Positions 26,940-37,151 of a stretch of 64,000 bases of DNA are shown here, piece after piece. A program made the translations under genes and the position numbers. Positions within the stretch are counted from its first letter, which is position 1, and each line of letters opens with the position of its first letter. Origin of the DNA: Anolis sagrei (Eukaryota; Chordata; Lepidosauria; Squamata; Anolidae); assembly GCF_037176765.1 (NCBI RefSeq), contig NC_090022.1, forward strand, positions 179,296,117-179,360,116, in the 5' to 3' direction. The notes beneath the pieces were generated by a model. It saw nothing but the letters and a program-made list of their open reading frames with translations, was not told the origin of the DNA and ran no database searches.

Positions 26940-27780
26940 GTACTATCGGATGTGACTTTGAGTGAATCAAAGGGGTTGAAACCTACAGCTTCAGAGTCAG
27001 GCAATCTGTGTGCCCTCTGTTGATGCTGGATTGCAAATTTCAGCTATCCCAAAAAGGATGCTGGGAGATACAGTGCATCAGCCATAGGACCACAAGCTGC
27101 ATGAGGAGCACTTGGTCATAAGTGTACATGATCAACTCGCAACATCAAAGGACTCAACAGAGCAGGAAAGTTTGCTTCTTTCTCATGAAATTAATTACCT
27201 ATCTAGGGAATTGCCTACAATGACAAAGTTAGTTAATGACAAGATGTTTTTAAAAAGTATACTTTTTAGGGTAGCACAAAGGGCCTTATTAAAAGTCTGC
27301 AAAAGTTTCTAATACTGGTGGGAAGGGGGAATTTATTTGTAGTCTCTTGCGGAAAGCAAGCTGTGTTTTGGAAAGGCAAAGGCAAGTCCCAGAGGATGAG
27401 AAAATCTGGTTAAATTTAATGAGCAAGGGAAGCATAATCCATTTTTTCCCCTTTGAATAACAAGCACTCTTGTTTGTGAGGCTGAAAATGAAAACAGACC
27501 AATAAACAAAGCAGTAATCAAAGTGGTATCCAATTTGGATGGTCAACAAGATTTCCCTTATGTATTTTCACTGATTGACGTCTTAACAGATTTTGTAGAT
27601 ACAAAAATAGCTATCATGGGCTCACTGAACACATTCCAGTTATCACTGTTTCCAAACTATTCATATTTTGGCAAAAACATCATAGTTCAAATAAAGTATA
27701 ATGGCAGTATCAAATGAAGGAAAGTTATCTTTGTGGGAAGACTGCACCAATGGTGGCTCTCTCTCAAGCTGAACGTTTCT
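26940..27780. other. Unique sequence, no feature recognised
   Basis: Small open frames only; none with a recognisable motif. Confidence 0.3.
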
Positions 27781-27781
27781 C

Positions 27782-27846
27782 ATTTCAAAGGACACTGCCA
27801 TATAATCTAGGTTATCAAAGCAGATAATCCATATTATCTGTTTTCG
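27782..27846. mobile_element. hAT-like MITE half
   Basis: GGACACTGCCATATAATCTA then AAAGCAGATAATCCATATTA, matching the MITE at 49563..50045. It is cut off by the CR1 at 27847. Confidence 0.45.
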
Positions 27847-28150
27847 TAGAATCATAGAGTTGGAAGAGACTTCCTGGGCCATCCAGTCCAACCCCCTGCC
27901 AAGAAGCAGGACAATCGCATTCAAAGCACCCCCAAAAGATGGCCATCCAGCCTCTGCTTAAAAGCCTCCAAAGAAAGAGCCTCCACCACACTCCGAGGCA
28001 GAGAGTTCCACTGCTAAACAGCTCTCACAGTCAGGAAGTTCTTCCTAATTTTCAGGTGGAATCTTATTTCCTGTAATTTGATGCCATTGCTCTGCATCCT
28101 AGTCTCCAGGGCAGCAGAAAACAAGCTTGCTCCCTCCTCCCTAGGACTTC
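27847..28150 (-). repeat. CR1 LINE 3' end
   Basis: AGAATCATAGAGTTGGAAGA to CTTGCTCCCTCCTCCCTAGG, the standard CR1 3' segment. Confidence 0.85.
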
Positions 28151-28234
28151 CTCTCACATATTTAAATTAAATCCATATGCAAGAGGAGAATATGTAATAA
28201 AAAAGTCAATGTGCAGATTTGATAAATATGAATT

Positions 28235-28507
28235 TAATTTTTTTTGTCGTGTCAGGAGCGACTTGAGAAACTGCAAGTCGGTTCTGGTGTGAGAGAATTG
28301 ACCATCTGCAAGGATGTTGCTCAGGGGACGCCCAGGGGTTTTTGATGTTTTATCATCTTTGTGGGAGGCTTCTCTCATGTCCCCACATGAGGAGCTGGAG
28401 CTAATAGAGGGAGCTCATCTGCACTCTCCCTGGATTCGAACCTGCGACCTGTTGATCTTCAGTCCTGCTGGCACAGGGGTTTAACCCACTGTGCCACCAG
28501 GGGCTCC
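28235..28507 (-). repeat. SINE-1 family
   Basis: Starts TTTTTTGTCGTGTCAGGAGC and ends at the tRNA head GTGCCACCAGGGGCTCC. Nearly complete. Confidence 0.82.
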
Positions 28508-28509
28508 AT

Positions 28510-29461
28510 ATGATATGTGGGAATGAATGGATGAATGGAAGGATCTATGGAGCTAATAATTTTGGAAACACCAGTAAAAGACCCAGGCCTGCAATGACTA
28601 ACTACCTGCTTGCTGGACTATAATTAAAAGTTGCTAATGAGAAATGAAAAGTAAGCTCTGATAAGAACTGGGACAATGATAACAGAAATGTTTGCAACAT
28701 TCCTTATGTTAAGAAGGAAGTCAACACAAGCCTTGTGTTTGTCAACACCAATCAAACAGAATCAACATCTGGCTAGGAAACTAAGATGGAGCCAAGATGG
28801 AAGACGTCTAAAATTAATTTACAACTTTGGGACTACATCAGCAGAATATTCCTATAAAAGACTCAGTCTAATAATGCTCAAAGTGTGGCAGACCTGAGGA
28901 GTCTGTTCCACCCACCTCTCTGCTCCACGGGAAGGAGAGAGATGGTGTATTTGGAGAGTGGCAGATTTGCATGGGAACACTCTGGTTACTTGGGGGCTTC
29001 TTTCTCAAGGGATAGGAAGAAGTGCACTTTTGGAGTCTTAGATTTTGTGCAGGGAGTCAGGTTCTCCTGTATGGAAAACTGAGATCTGGTCCTTGCTTAG
29101 GGAAGAAGTTTTGGCATTTGAAAGTTATGGAAGTTTTGGAACTATACGTTAGCTGGCTGCAGGGAAACAGGATCTGGCCTAACAGGTGCTTCTCCAAGAA
29201 GGAAGAAAATGATATGGTAATATTTGAATGCCAGAGGATGAATGCGGGTACATGTGGTGTGAATGCTGAGTGAAAATGTAATTCCCCTTTGTCTGTTAGC
29301 CAATGTACCTGTAAGTTGTTTGTGAATCCAAAGTAGTTGCATAGAATCTGTATGTCTGTATGTCTAAATATTTTTCTGTAATCTGATGTACCCTCTCACA
29401 CTGGAAATTGCAATTAAAAAGAACTCATACTTTAAAGTTATTGAAAAGTCATTCATGACAC
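28510..29461 (+). mobile_element. LTR-like stretch, uncertain
   Basis: TATAAAAG at about 28852 with ATTAAA near 29414 and a final ACACA gives a promoter-to-polyA layout like an LTR. No internal region, no family recognised, and the left end is a guess. Confidence 0.2.
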
Positions 29462-29748
29462 AGCCACATCACACTGCACTTCTCGCTCTGCATGCTAATG
29501 AGCCGATGCTCAACTTTTGCATCCTGTTTGTTTTTGGATGCTCTGCATTATTTTAGGGTAGTTTTGCCTAACAGAAACTTCAATAGGCATGTGGTATATC
29601 ACGTGGCTGCAGATTCGATGTTTCCTTTTTAAACACCATGAAATTATTGGCCATCAGCACAGTATTTAGTACACCTGCCCTGAATATCCAACTGGTTAAA
29701 TTCATTTTATGATTCTGAATGCTAGTACTATGGTGACTTCTTTCTATT

Positions 29749-30079
29749 CAATGACAATATATTAACGTTCCTGCCAGGCTCACGAGCCAATCAGTGGCGA
29801 TGATGAATGGTGTGCCAGAGTCAACCAGCGCACGGATCCTAGCCGACCCTGGGCTGGGTCAATCATTGCTCAGGGTGGCAAAAGTCCTTTGTTTTAAACT
29901 GCTGTCAAAGTCCTATAAATATTTCAGTATGCTTACACTGGATTTTGTCAGCCTTTAGAGGGCAGACTCTGCTGGCATCCTCTTTGGCCAAGGTGAATAA
30001 AAGCCTCTGTTCCTTTGCCTTCAAGTTGTAGGTGTTTCATTTGATCTTTGGTGCTTTGCACGCTTGTGATTCTTGCAAC
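29749..30079 (+). mobile_element. Possible solo LTR fossil
   Basis: CCTATAAATATTTC near 29913 and GAATAAAAGCC near 29995, ending CTTGCAACA at about 30079. U3-R-U5-like order without internal coding. The left boundary is approximate. Confidence 0.35.
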
Positions 30080-30327
30080 ACCTGAAATCACTTAACACAA
30101 TCCTCATCTCTCACAGAACCCATAGAGAAACTGATTTTATTGTGTTGTCCTGAGATATTTTTTAAATACATATGTGAAGAAATTCTAGTCTAAATAAAAT
30201 TGAAAATATTTTACAAACTGAGTTGTAGGAAAGTCAGGGAGCACAGTAGATGTGCTTTCCTGGTCCTTAGTTTTTCCAATTTTTATGTGTCTTGGAACAG
30301 TTTCTCCCCGTAGAGATGTTCAATGTA

Positions 30328-31166
30328 TTGGGTTGTTGTAGGTTTTTTCGGGCTATATGGCCATGGTCTTGAGGCATTCTCTCCTGACGTTTCGCCTGCA
30401 TCTATGGCAAGCCTCCTCAGAGGTAGTGAGGTCTGTTGGAACTAGGAAAAAGGGTTTATATATCTGTGGAATGACCAGGGTGGGACAAAGAACTCTTGTC
30501 AGCTGGAGCTAGGTGTGAATGTTTCAACTGACCACCTTGATTAGCATATAATGGCCTGACAGTGCCTGGAGCAACTTTTGTTTAGAGGTGATTAGATGTC
30601 CTTGTTTGTTTTCTCTCTGTTGTTGTGCAGTTGTAATTTAATACTGGTAGCCAGATTTTGTTCATTTTCATGGTTTCCTCCTTTCTGTTGAAATTATCCA
30701 CATGCTTGTGTATTTCAATGGCTTCTCTGTGTAGTCTGGCATGGTGGTTGTTCGAGTGGTCCAGCATTTCTGTGTTCTCAAATAATATGCTGTGTCCAGG
30801 TTGGTTCATCACCTCACCACCTCTGAGGATGCTTGCCATAGATGCAGGCAAAAGGTCAGGAGAGAATGCCTCTAGACCATGGCCATATAGCCCAAAAAAA
30901 CCTACAACAACCCAGTGATTCCGGCCATGAAAGCCTTCGACAATACGTTCAATGTATTGTCGAAGGCTTTCATGGCCGGAATCACTGGGTTGTTCGTGTG
31001 TCTTGGAACAGTTTCTCCCTGTAGAGATGTTCAATGTAGACCTCACAACCTCTGAGGATGCTTGCCATAGATGCAGGTAAAACGTCAGGAGAGAATGCCT
31101 CTAGAACATGGCCATATAGCCTGACAACCCAGTGATTCCGGCCATGAAAGCCTTTGACAATACATT
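30328..31166. mobile_element. Penelope-like element, nested palindromic copy
   Basis: The left part (30328..30810) reads on the - strand and includes the [20 protein letters not shown] coding end of the GIY-YIG region. The right part (30812..30945) reads on the + strand to the terminal CGACAATAC. A further terminal copy follows (30958..31166). The words CTTGGAACAGTTTCTCC and GTAGAGATGTTCAATGTA occur at 30291..30327 and again at 31002..31037, as if the flank was duplicated with the insertion. Confidence 0.7.
30383..30430 (-). ncRNA. Hammerhead-ribozyme-like motif
   Basis: On the - strand CTGAGGA (30420..30414), helix II closing with GCAGGC, then GAAAC and GTC. The core is complete, as at 6588..6640. 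Confidence 0.55.
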
Positions 31167-31170
31167 TTAC

Positions 31171-31517
31171 AAACTGACTGCAATTTGGTAGGAATATTAC
31201 AGGGTTTCACAAACTGCCCTGTGATTCAAGAGATGTGTTTGGTTTTTTAAAGCCATATCCTGGAAACCAATTAGTCATTTGGGGAACTGTGCAGTTTACT
31301 TAGGCCTTTGTACAAGCCATTTAGCTGTGAAGCATTTGCAAGGCTTGCTAATCAGGCCATTTCCCCTTTTTGTAGACTACAGCTAAAGCATTTACTGCAG
31401 AATCCATTGTAAACATTGCATATTGTTGCCAACAGATTTGCGCAAATGGGTGGTTTTTAATGTTGTGAAATGTTTTGTAACCGCAACATTAAGCAGTGTC
31501 TTAGAAAGATCTAACAC
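31171..31517. other. Unique sequence, no feature recognised
   Basis: Nothing identified between the Penelope-like end and the Bov-B insertion. Confidence 0.3.
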
Positions 31518-31528
31518 ATTTTGTGAAT

Positions 31529-31990
31529 TTGTTGTTTATTTGTTCAGTCGTTTACGACTCTTTGTGACCTCATGGATCAGCCCACGCCAGAGCTCCCTGT
31601 TGGTCGTCACCACCCCCAGCTCCTTCAAGGTCAATCCAGTCACTTCAAGGATGCCATCCATCCTCTTCCTTTTTCCTTCCATTTTCCCCAGCATCATTGT
31701 CTTCTCTAAGCTTTACTGTCTTCTCATTATGTGGCCAAAGTACTTCATCTTTGTCTCTACTATCCTTTCCTCCAATGAGCAGTCGGGCTTTATTTCCTGA
31801 AGTATGGACTGGTTGGATCTTCTCACAGTCCAAGGCACTCTCAGAACTTTCCTCCAACACCACAGTTCAAAAGCATCTATCTTCCTTTGCTCAGTTTTCT
31901 ATGTTGTCCAGCTCTCACATCCATAGGTTAGTACGGGGAATACGATTGCTTTTAACTATGCGGATCGTTATTGCCAGTGTGATTCACAGT
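31529..31990 (-). mobile_element. Bov-B (RTE) LINE 3' end
   Basis: TTCAGTCGTTTACGACTCTT, the Bov-B 3' end, then the reverse of its ORF2 C-terminal coding. Flanked by an 11-bp duplication ATTTTGTGAAT (31518 and 31991), which fixes both ends. 5'-truncated. Confidence 0.82.
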
Positions 31991-32000
31991 ATTTTGTGAA

Positions 32001-33063
32001 TACATACACTTATTAGTTTTAAAGCAGAGCTTGTGCTGTCTTACTCATCCTGAAGCCACATCTGCCAGGAGGATTCACAGAATCAAGACAAATATGATAG
32101 AAGAGCTCTGCGGGAGCTTATATCTCATACATTTATCTCCAAGCCAATATTCCTCAAGTTGTGGCCTTCCTCTAATGTGTTTAATCATAGCCAGCACTGG
32201 CCATACCCATGAAGAAGATGGAAACGGCCATCCAGAAAATCTGGAATGTCCTACATTGGGAAAAAAACATTTCTGTGGTTAGACATCTTTTGGGGTTTGG
32301 TTCTTGGGCCCTGCATTGATACTAAAATCAATGGATGTTCAAGTCCCATTATACACAATGGCATAGTAAAATAGTAAATAAATAAATAAATACAAACATG
32401 CACTATGCAAAGTATGTGGTCCTTCCTGAGCAAAGCAACCACAAGCACATGGCTTGCGGCATCCCACTTATTACTGGAAGTCCAGTCTGTATTGTGCACT
32501 AGATGGCATTATGTCCCTCCAGCTTCCATGAAGGTAAAACCATTGTGTGACCTCCTCAAACTTCCCTGGATAAGCTGACATTCCTCCTAGCATCAATATT
32601 TTGCAGTATTTCCCAACTGTACACATGTACATGGAGAGGGAGTTTCCCCTTAACAATCCTGACTTAAGAGACATTCATGGAGAAAATACTGAATCTCAAT
32701 GAGAAGATAATTCAAAGCCAGTTAATTGATTCTTGCCCTTCCAGTAGATGATTGATAGCAATTTGTCATCCTTCAAGAGGATACAGGCCATTCACTTTCC
32801 ACTGTATCACCTACCTTTTTTACCCTGGCTTGCAGCATGAGACACGTCTTTCATTTTAAGGTCATTCTCTTGCTCTTTTCTCCTCCTTCAATCTTTTCTT
32901 TTTACTCAAAAAAGTGATTTGTAGACTAAAATGGAAAAGGTGGTGGTTCTGCTCCCACCACAACCAATGGAGAAACCCTTCAAGCAGAGGCAACACAATT
33001 CAAGCTCTCAACACACTGTGACAGACCAGTGCTATAGATTAACTTGTCATAATGTAGAATAGG
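32001..33063. other. Unique sequence, no feature recognised
   Basis: About 1 kb without a familiar repeat or exon on either strand. Confidence 0.35.
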
Positions 33064-33071
33064 ATGCATAG

Positions 33072-33586
33072 TAGGCTTGGGCGGTTTCGTTCGTTAATTT
33101 TGTAATTTGTTATTAATTCGTATTTAAATTAGCTTACGATCCGATATTGAGCCATGCAGGACTACTGTGAGGAGTAATTAAAAATCGAAACAATTTTTCC
33201 AATTTATTTCATATTATTTCGTAATTGGTTCAAAATTGTTTCAAAATTGTTTCGTAATTGTTTCGTAATTATTTCCGTATGTCTGGTGCAAGTTTTATAG
33301 TTGTTGTTTGTTTTATCAGTGATAAAAAATAAATTATCACACCAACACTCAACAACAGAGGGAGAGGGAAGCTTCAGAAGTTCCCCCTGTCCCATTTGGA
33401 GGGTTTTTTAGCATACTGCGCAATCGCGTCCGCCATTAACGAATCGATTCAAAATTTACGAAATTTCGTAAATTTTGAAATTTTTTAAAGAAAAAATTCT
33501 GAATTCTTTAAAAAAATAAAACGCAATGCACCCCCTAAAAACGAAACGAGTTTAGAAACAAATTTTTCCGTTGTTACCCAAGCCTA
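33072..33586. mobile_element. hAT-like non-autonomous element, 515 bp
   Basis: Ends TAGGCTTGGG and CCCAAGCCTA, flanked by the exact 8-bp duplication ATGCATAG (33064..33071 and 33587..33594). The inside is very AT-rich with many AATTGTTTCGTAATT-like words that fold back on themselves. No transposase. Confidence 0.75.
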
Positions 33587-33684
33587 ATGCATAGTTTTCC
33601 TTGATGGTATGCGAATTCCTTTGTGTAACTACCTGTTCAGTAGTACAATCCCACGCAATGGAATAAACCAGGCATGGGATAAAC

Positions 33685-33820
33685 CAGGCATCCCCAAACT
33701 GTGACCCTCCAGCTGTTTGGGCCTCCAACTCCCAGAAGCCCTGACAAGGTTATTCAATTGCCAGGAATTCTGGGAGTTGAAGGCCCAAACAGCTGGAGGG
33801 CTGCAGTTTGAGGATGGCTT
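33685..33820. mobile_element. Palindromic hAT-like MITE
   Basis: CAGGCATCCCCAAACTG at the left and CAGTTTGAGGATGGC at the right, with long inverted arms containing CCAGCTGTTTGGGCC and AACTCCCAGAA. A second half copy is at 34055..34140. Confidence 0.65.
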
Positions 33821-33825
33821 TGTCC

Positions 33826-34040
33826 TGATAGGACTGCTGACCAAAAGGTTGTCGGTTCAAATTTGGGGAGTGGGGTGAGCTCCTGTCAGTTAGCTCCAGC
33901 TTCCCTTGTGAGGACATGAGAGAAGCCTCCCACAGAATAGTAAAACATCCAGGCGTCTCCTGGGCAATGTCCTTGTAGATGGCCAATTCTCTCACACCAG
34001 AAGCAACTTGCAGTTTCTCAAGTCGCTCCTGACACGAAAA
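33826..34040 (+). repeat. SINE-1 family, head truncated
   Basis: Begins inside the tRNA head (ATAGGACTGCTGACCAAAAG) and ends CTCAAGTCGCTCCTGACACG. Confidence 0.75.
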
Positions 34041-34054
34041 AAGTACAAGTTACT

Positions 34055-34140
34055 ACTCCCAGAAGCCCTAATGAGGCTGTTCAATTGCCAGGAATTCTGG
34101 GAGTTGAAGGCCCAAACAGCTGGAGGGCCGCAGTTTGAAT
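34055..34140. mobile_element. Half copy of palindromic hAT-like MITE
   Basis: CTCCCAGAAGCCCTAATGAG to GGGCCGCAGTTTG matches the right half of 33685..33820. Confidence 0.55.
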
Positions 34141-34320
34141 GTTTTTACTGTTTTGATTTGATTTTGTTGTGTTGTTTATTATATTGGTTTTGTATTTTAT
34201 GTTTTTGGTTTTGTTATGTTTCTGTATTATATTGTGTTTACTGTATTGATGGGCATGACCTTATGTAAGCGGCACCAAGTCCCCCTGGGGGAGATGGAGT
34301 GGGGTATAAATAAAGTTTTA

Positions 34321-34362
<42 letters not shown>
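34141..34362 (+). repeat. L2 3' end with (ATT)n tail
   Basis: TATGTAAGCGGCACCAAGTC, GGGGTATAAATAAAG and about 14 ATT units. Confidence 0.75.
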
Positions 34363-34371
34363 GGATACCTG

Positions 34372-34608
34372 GGTTAAACCCTTGTGCTGGCAGGACTGCT
34401 GACTGAAAGGTTGGTGGTTTGAATTTGGGGAGCGGGGGGAGCTCCCACCAGTCAGCTCCAGCTTCCCTTGTGAGGACATGAGAGAAGCCTCCCACAGAAT
34501 AGTAAAACATCCAGGCGTCTCCTGGGCAATGTCCCTACAGAAGGCCAATTCTCTCACACCAGAAGCAACTTGCAGTTTCACAAGTAACTCCCGACACGGA
34601 AAAAAAAA
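34372..34608 (+). repeat. SINE-1 family
   Basis: GGGTTAAACCCTTGTGCTGG, then body and tail TAACTCCCGACACGG with poly-A. It follows directly after the L2 (ATT)n tail. Confidence 0.75.
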
Positions 34609-34611
34609 GTA

Positions 34612-35277
34612 CACATTACCACGCAAGTCGCTTTCTTGGAAGACTGTCAATCAGCACATGGAGGCCTTTGCCATTTTGTGTTTTTCTACATTCAAAGCAC
34701 AAGGCCGCAACCTCAACACTGGCAAGGTATCATGAAAAGAATAGTCAGCATTCTTTTACAAGCTTCACTTGTAGAAAATTTATATAAAAATAACCAAACA
34801 GGTCTCAATCGTACATCAAGGTATTTTTTCTGACACAGAGTATTCTGACACCGGGATCTGTCCACCTGGGCTGTGTCTCAGACCCTCTTCTCAAGGACTA
34901 ACCGCTGCCGTCCCCTCCTCTTAGCAGATATATGGATCCCTGTATGGTACCGATTGTTCAGAGAATAAAACTTCTCTTACATAAACATGGATGTTAACAC
35001 CTGCAACATTTTTTTCTAAAAAAGAGGGACAGGGGTGATGGGAGGACAAGCAAACTGACTGTTTCCATACTGAGTTGCCCATGCTGCTGGGAGTGGAGTT
35101 TACCCTTATGTCTTGCCACAAGGTATGATAGAAAAGACCGACATTGGAGAAAACCCCCACCCTCAAAACCTTGAGGACGGGAGAGGTCTTCTCCTCCCAC
35201 CATGCTCACACCCAATGCCCTCTTTCCTACAGCCTCTCCCCTTCCCCACCCCGGCTTCCTCTGATCCCCCCGCAGGG
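34612..35277. other. COLGALT1 3' flank / probable 3' UTR
   Basis: Lies just downstream of the COLGALT1 stop on the - strand. No repeat recognised and no clear AATAAA on the - strand, so the 3' UTR end is undefined. Confidence 0.35.
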
Positions 35278-35545
35278 TCATAGCTCGTCGCGGGCTGCGC
35301 TGTCGAGAGGAGACTGGAGCACATCAGTGTTCCTGGCCTCACTGCTCAGCTCCTGCTGTTCCTTCATCTTCTGGGACTTCGCCCGGTCCCAGTCGGTTTT
35401 GATGTTCTCATTGTCCCACACCACAGAGGTCTCTGTGTCACTGATGTAACCGTCGTCGCCTGTGTAATGAGTTGGGTAGACCAGCAAGGGCTCAACGGAG
35501 AAGGCCAGTAGGTTCCGATTCTCAAAGTGCTCCATGTAGTCCGAG
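35278..35545 (-). CDS. COLGALT1: COLGALT1 terminal coding exon with RDEL
   Basis: Reads [39 protein letters not shown] and [11 protein letters not shown], then TGA (35280..35278). RDEL is the KDEL-type ER retrieval signal. Acceptor TTCCCACAG. Confidence 0.94.
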
Positions 35546-37120
35546 CTGTGGGAAGGAGAAGAGGCAGAGGTGAGATGGAAAGAAGCTTTTCCCTTGCTAC
35601 ACATGTAAACTTATTTATTTACTAGCCGTCCCATTCCACGTGTTGGTGTGGCGCACTCTGGTGGTCATGGGGGTACTGTGTGGGAGGTTTGACCCAATTC
35701 TATCGTTGGTGGGGTTCAGAATGTTCTTTGATTGTAGGTGAACTATAAATCCCAGCAACTACAACTCCCAAATGACAAAATCATTTTTTGAGTTAAAGAC
35801 ATACATGTAGGTGAACTACAAATCCCAGCAACTACAACTCCCAAATGTCAAGATTATATTTTCCCCAAACTCCACCAGTGTTTATGTTTGGGCATATTGC
35901 ATATTCGTGTAGAGTTTGGTCCAGATCCATCATTGTTTGAGTCCACAGTGATCTCTGGATGTAGGTGAACTACAACTCCAAAACCAAAGGACACTGCCCA
36001 CCAAACACTTCCAGTATTTTGTGTTGGTCATGGGAGAACTGTGTGCCAAGTTTGGTTCAATTCCATCATTAGTGGGGTTCAGAATGCTCTTTGATTGTAG
36101 GTGAACTATAAATCCCAGCAACTACAACTCCCAAATGACAAAATCAATTTTTGGAGTGAAGGACATACATTGGGTTGTTAGGTGTCTTGTGTCCAAAGTT
36201 GGTGTCAATTCATCCAGTGGTTTTTGAGTTCTGTTAATCCCACAAACGAATATTACATTTTTATTTATATAGATTTATTTGCTGTGTTTGTATACTGCCC
36301 TTCTCAGCCCTCAGGAGACTCAGGGCGGTTTACAATGGCAAGGATTTGATGCCCAAAAACACCATAAAACATTTAAAAACATTAACACATAACATAAAAC
36401 CATAACAACAATATTGAAACATAGATCATTTGCGTCTCTTAATAAAAAACATTGTCCCATCTCGTCGTCCAGTCGTTCCAATTCCTATGTCTTTTACCTT
36501 GCATTTTCAAATGCTTGCTCAAACAACCAAGTCTTGACTCTGATCTAATGTCCCCAGGAAGAGTGTTCCATGGATGAGGGGTCACCACTGAGAAGGCCAT
36601 GTCTCTCGTTTCCACCAAACATTTTTGTGATGCAGGCGGGATCGAGAGCAGAGCCTCCCCAGACGATCTTAAAAGTCCTAGCAGGTTCATAAGGGAAGAT
36701 GCATTTAGACAGATAAGTTGGGCCAAAACCATTTAGGACTTTATAGGCTAAAGCCAGCACTTTGAATTGTGCCCAGAAGCAGACTGGCAGCCAGTGGAGC
36801 TGGTGCAACAGAGGAGTTGTATGCTTCCCTGAGCATCGCTACTGTTAGTAATCTGGCTGCTGTCCGTTGGACCATTTGAAGCTTCTGGATAGTCTTCAAA
36901 GGCAACCCCACGTAGAGCCCGTTGCAGTAGTCTATACAGGATGTAACCAGAGCGTGGACTACCGTGGCTTGTATTTTAACTATACACAAGTGTGGGGCTT
37001 CCTAGTGGGAATGGCTATGTTTTCATCATACTTTCTACCTATGTCTTGCTTCCAGTAGGTTGTATGTGTATGTATGTATTTGTGCGTGTGTGTGTAGTAG
37101 TAGTAGTAGTAGTAGTAGTA

Positions 37121-37151
<31 letters not shown>

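Noticed and set aside
35278-35545. COLGALT2 instead of COLGALT1
   Set aside because: SAARDEL, MFDKHPV and [11 protein letters not shown] fit COLGALT1; the COLGALT2 C-terminal region as I remember it is different.
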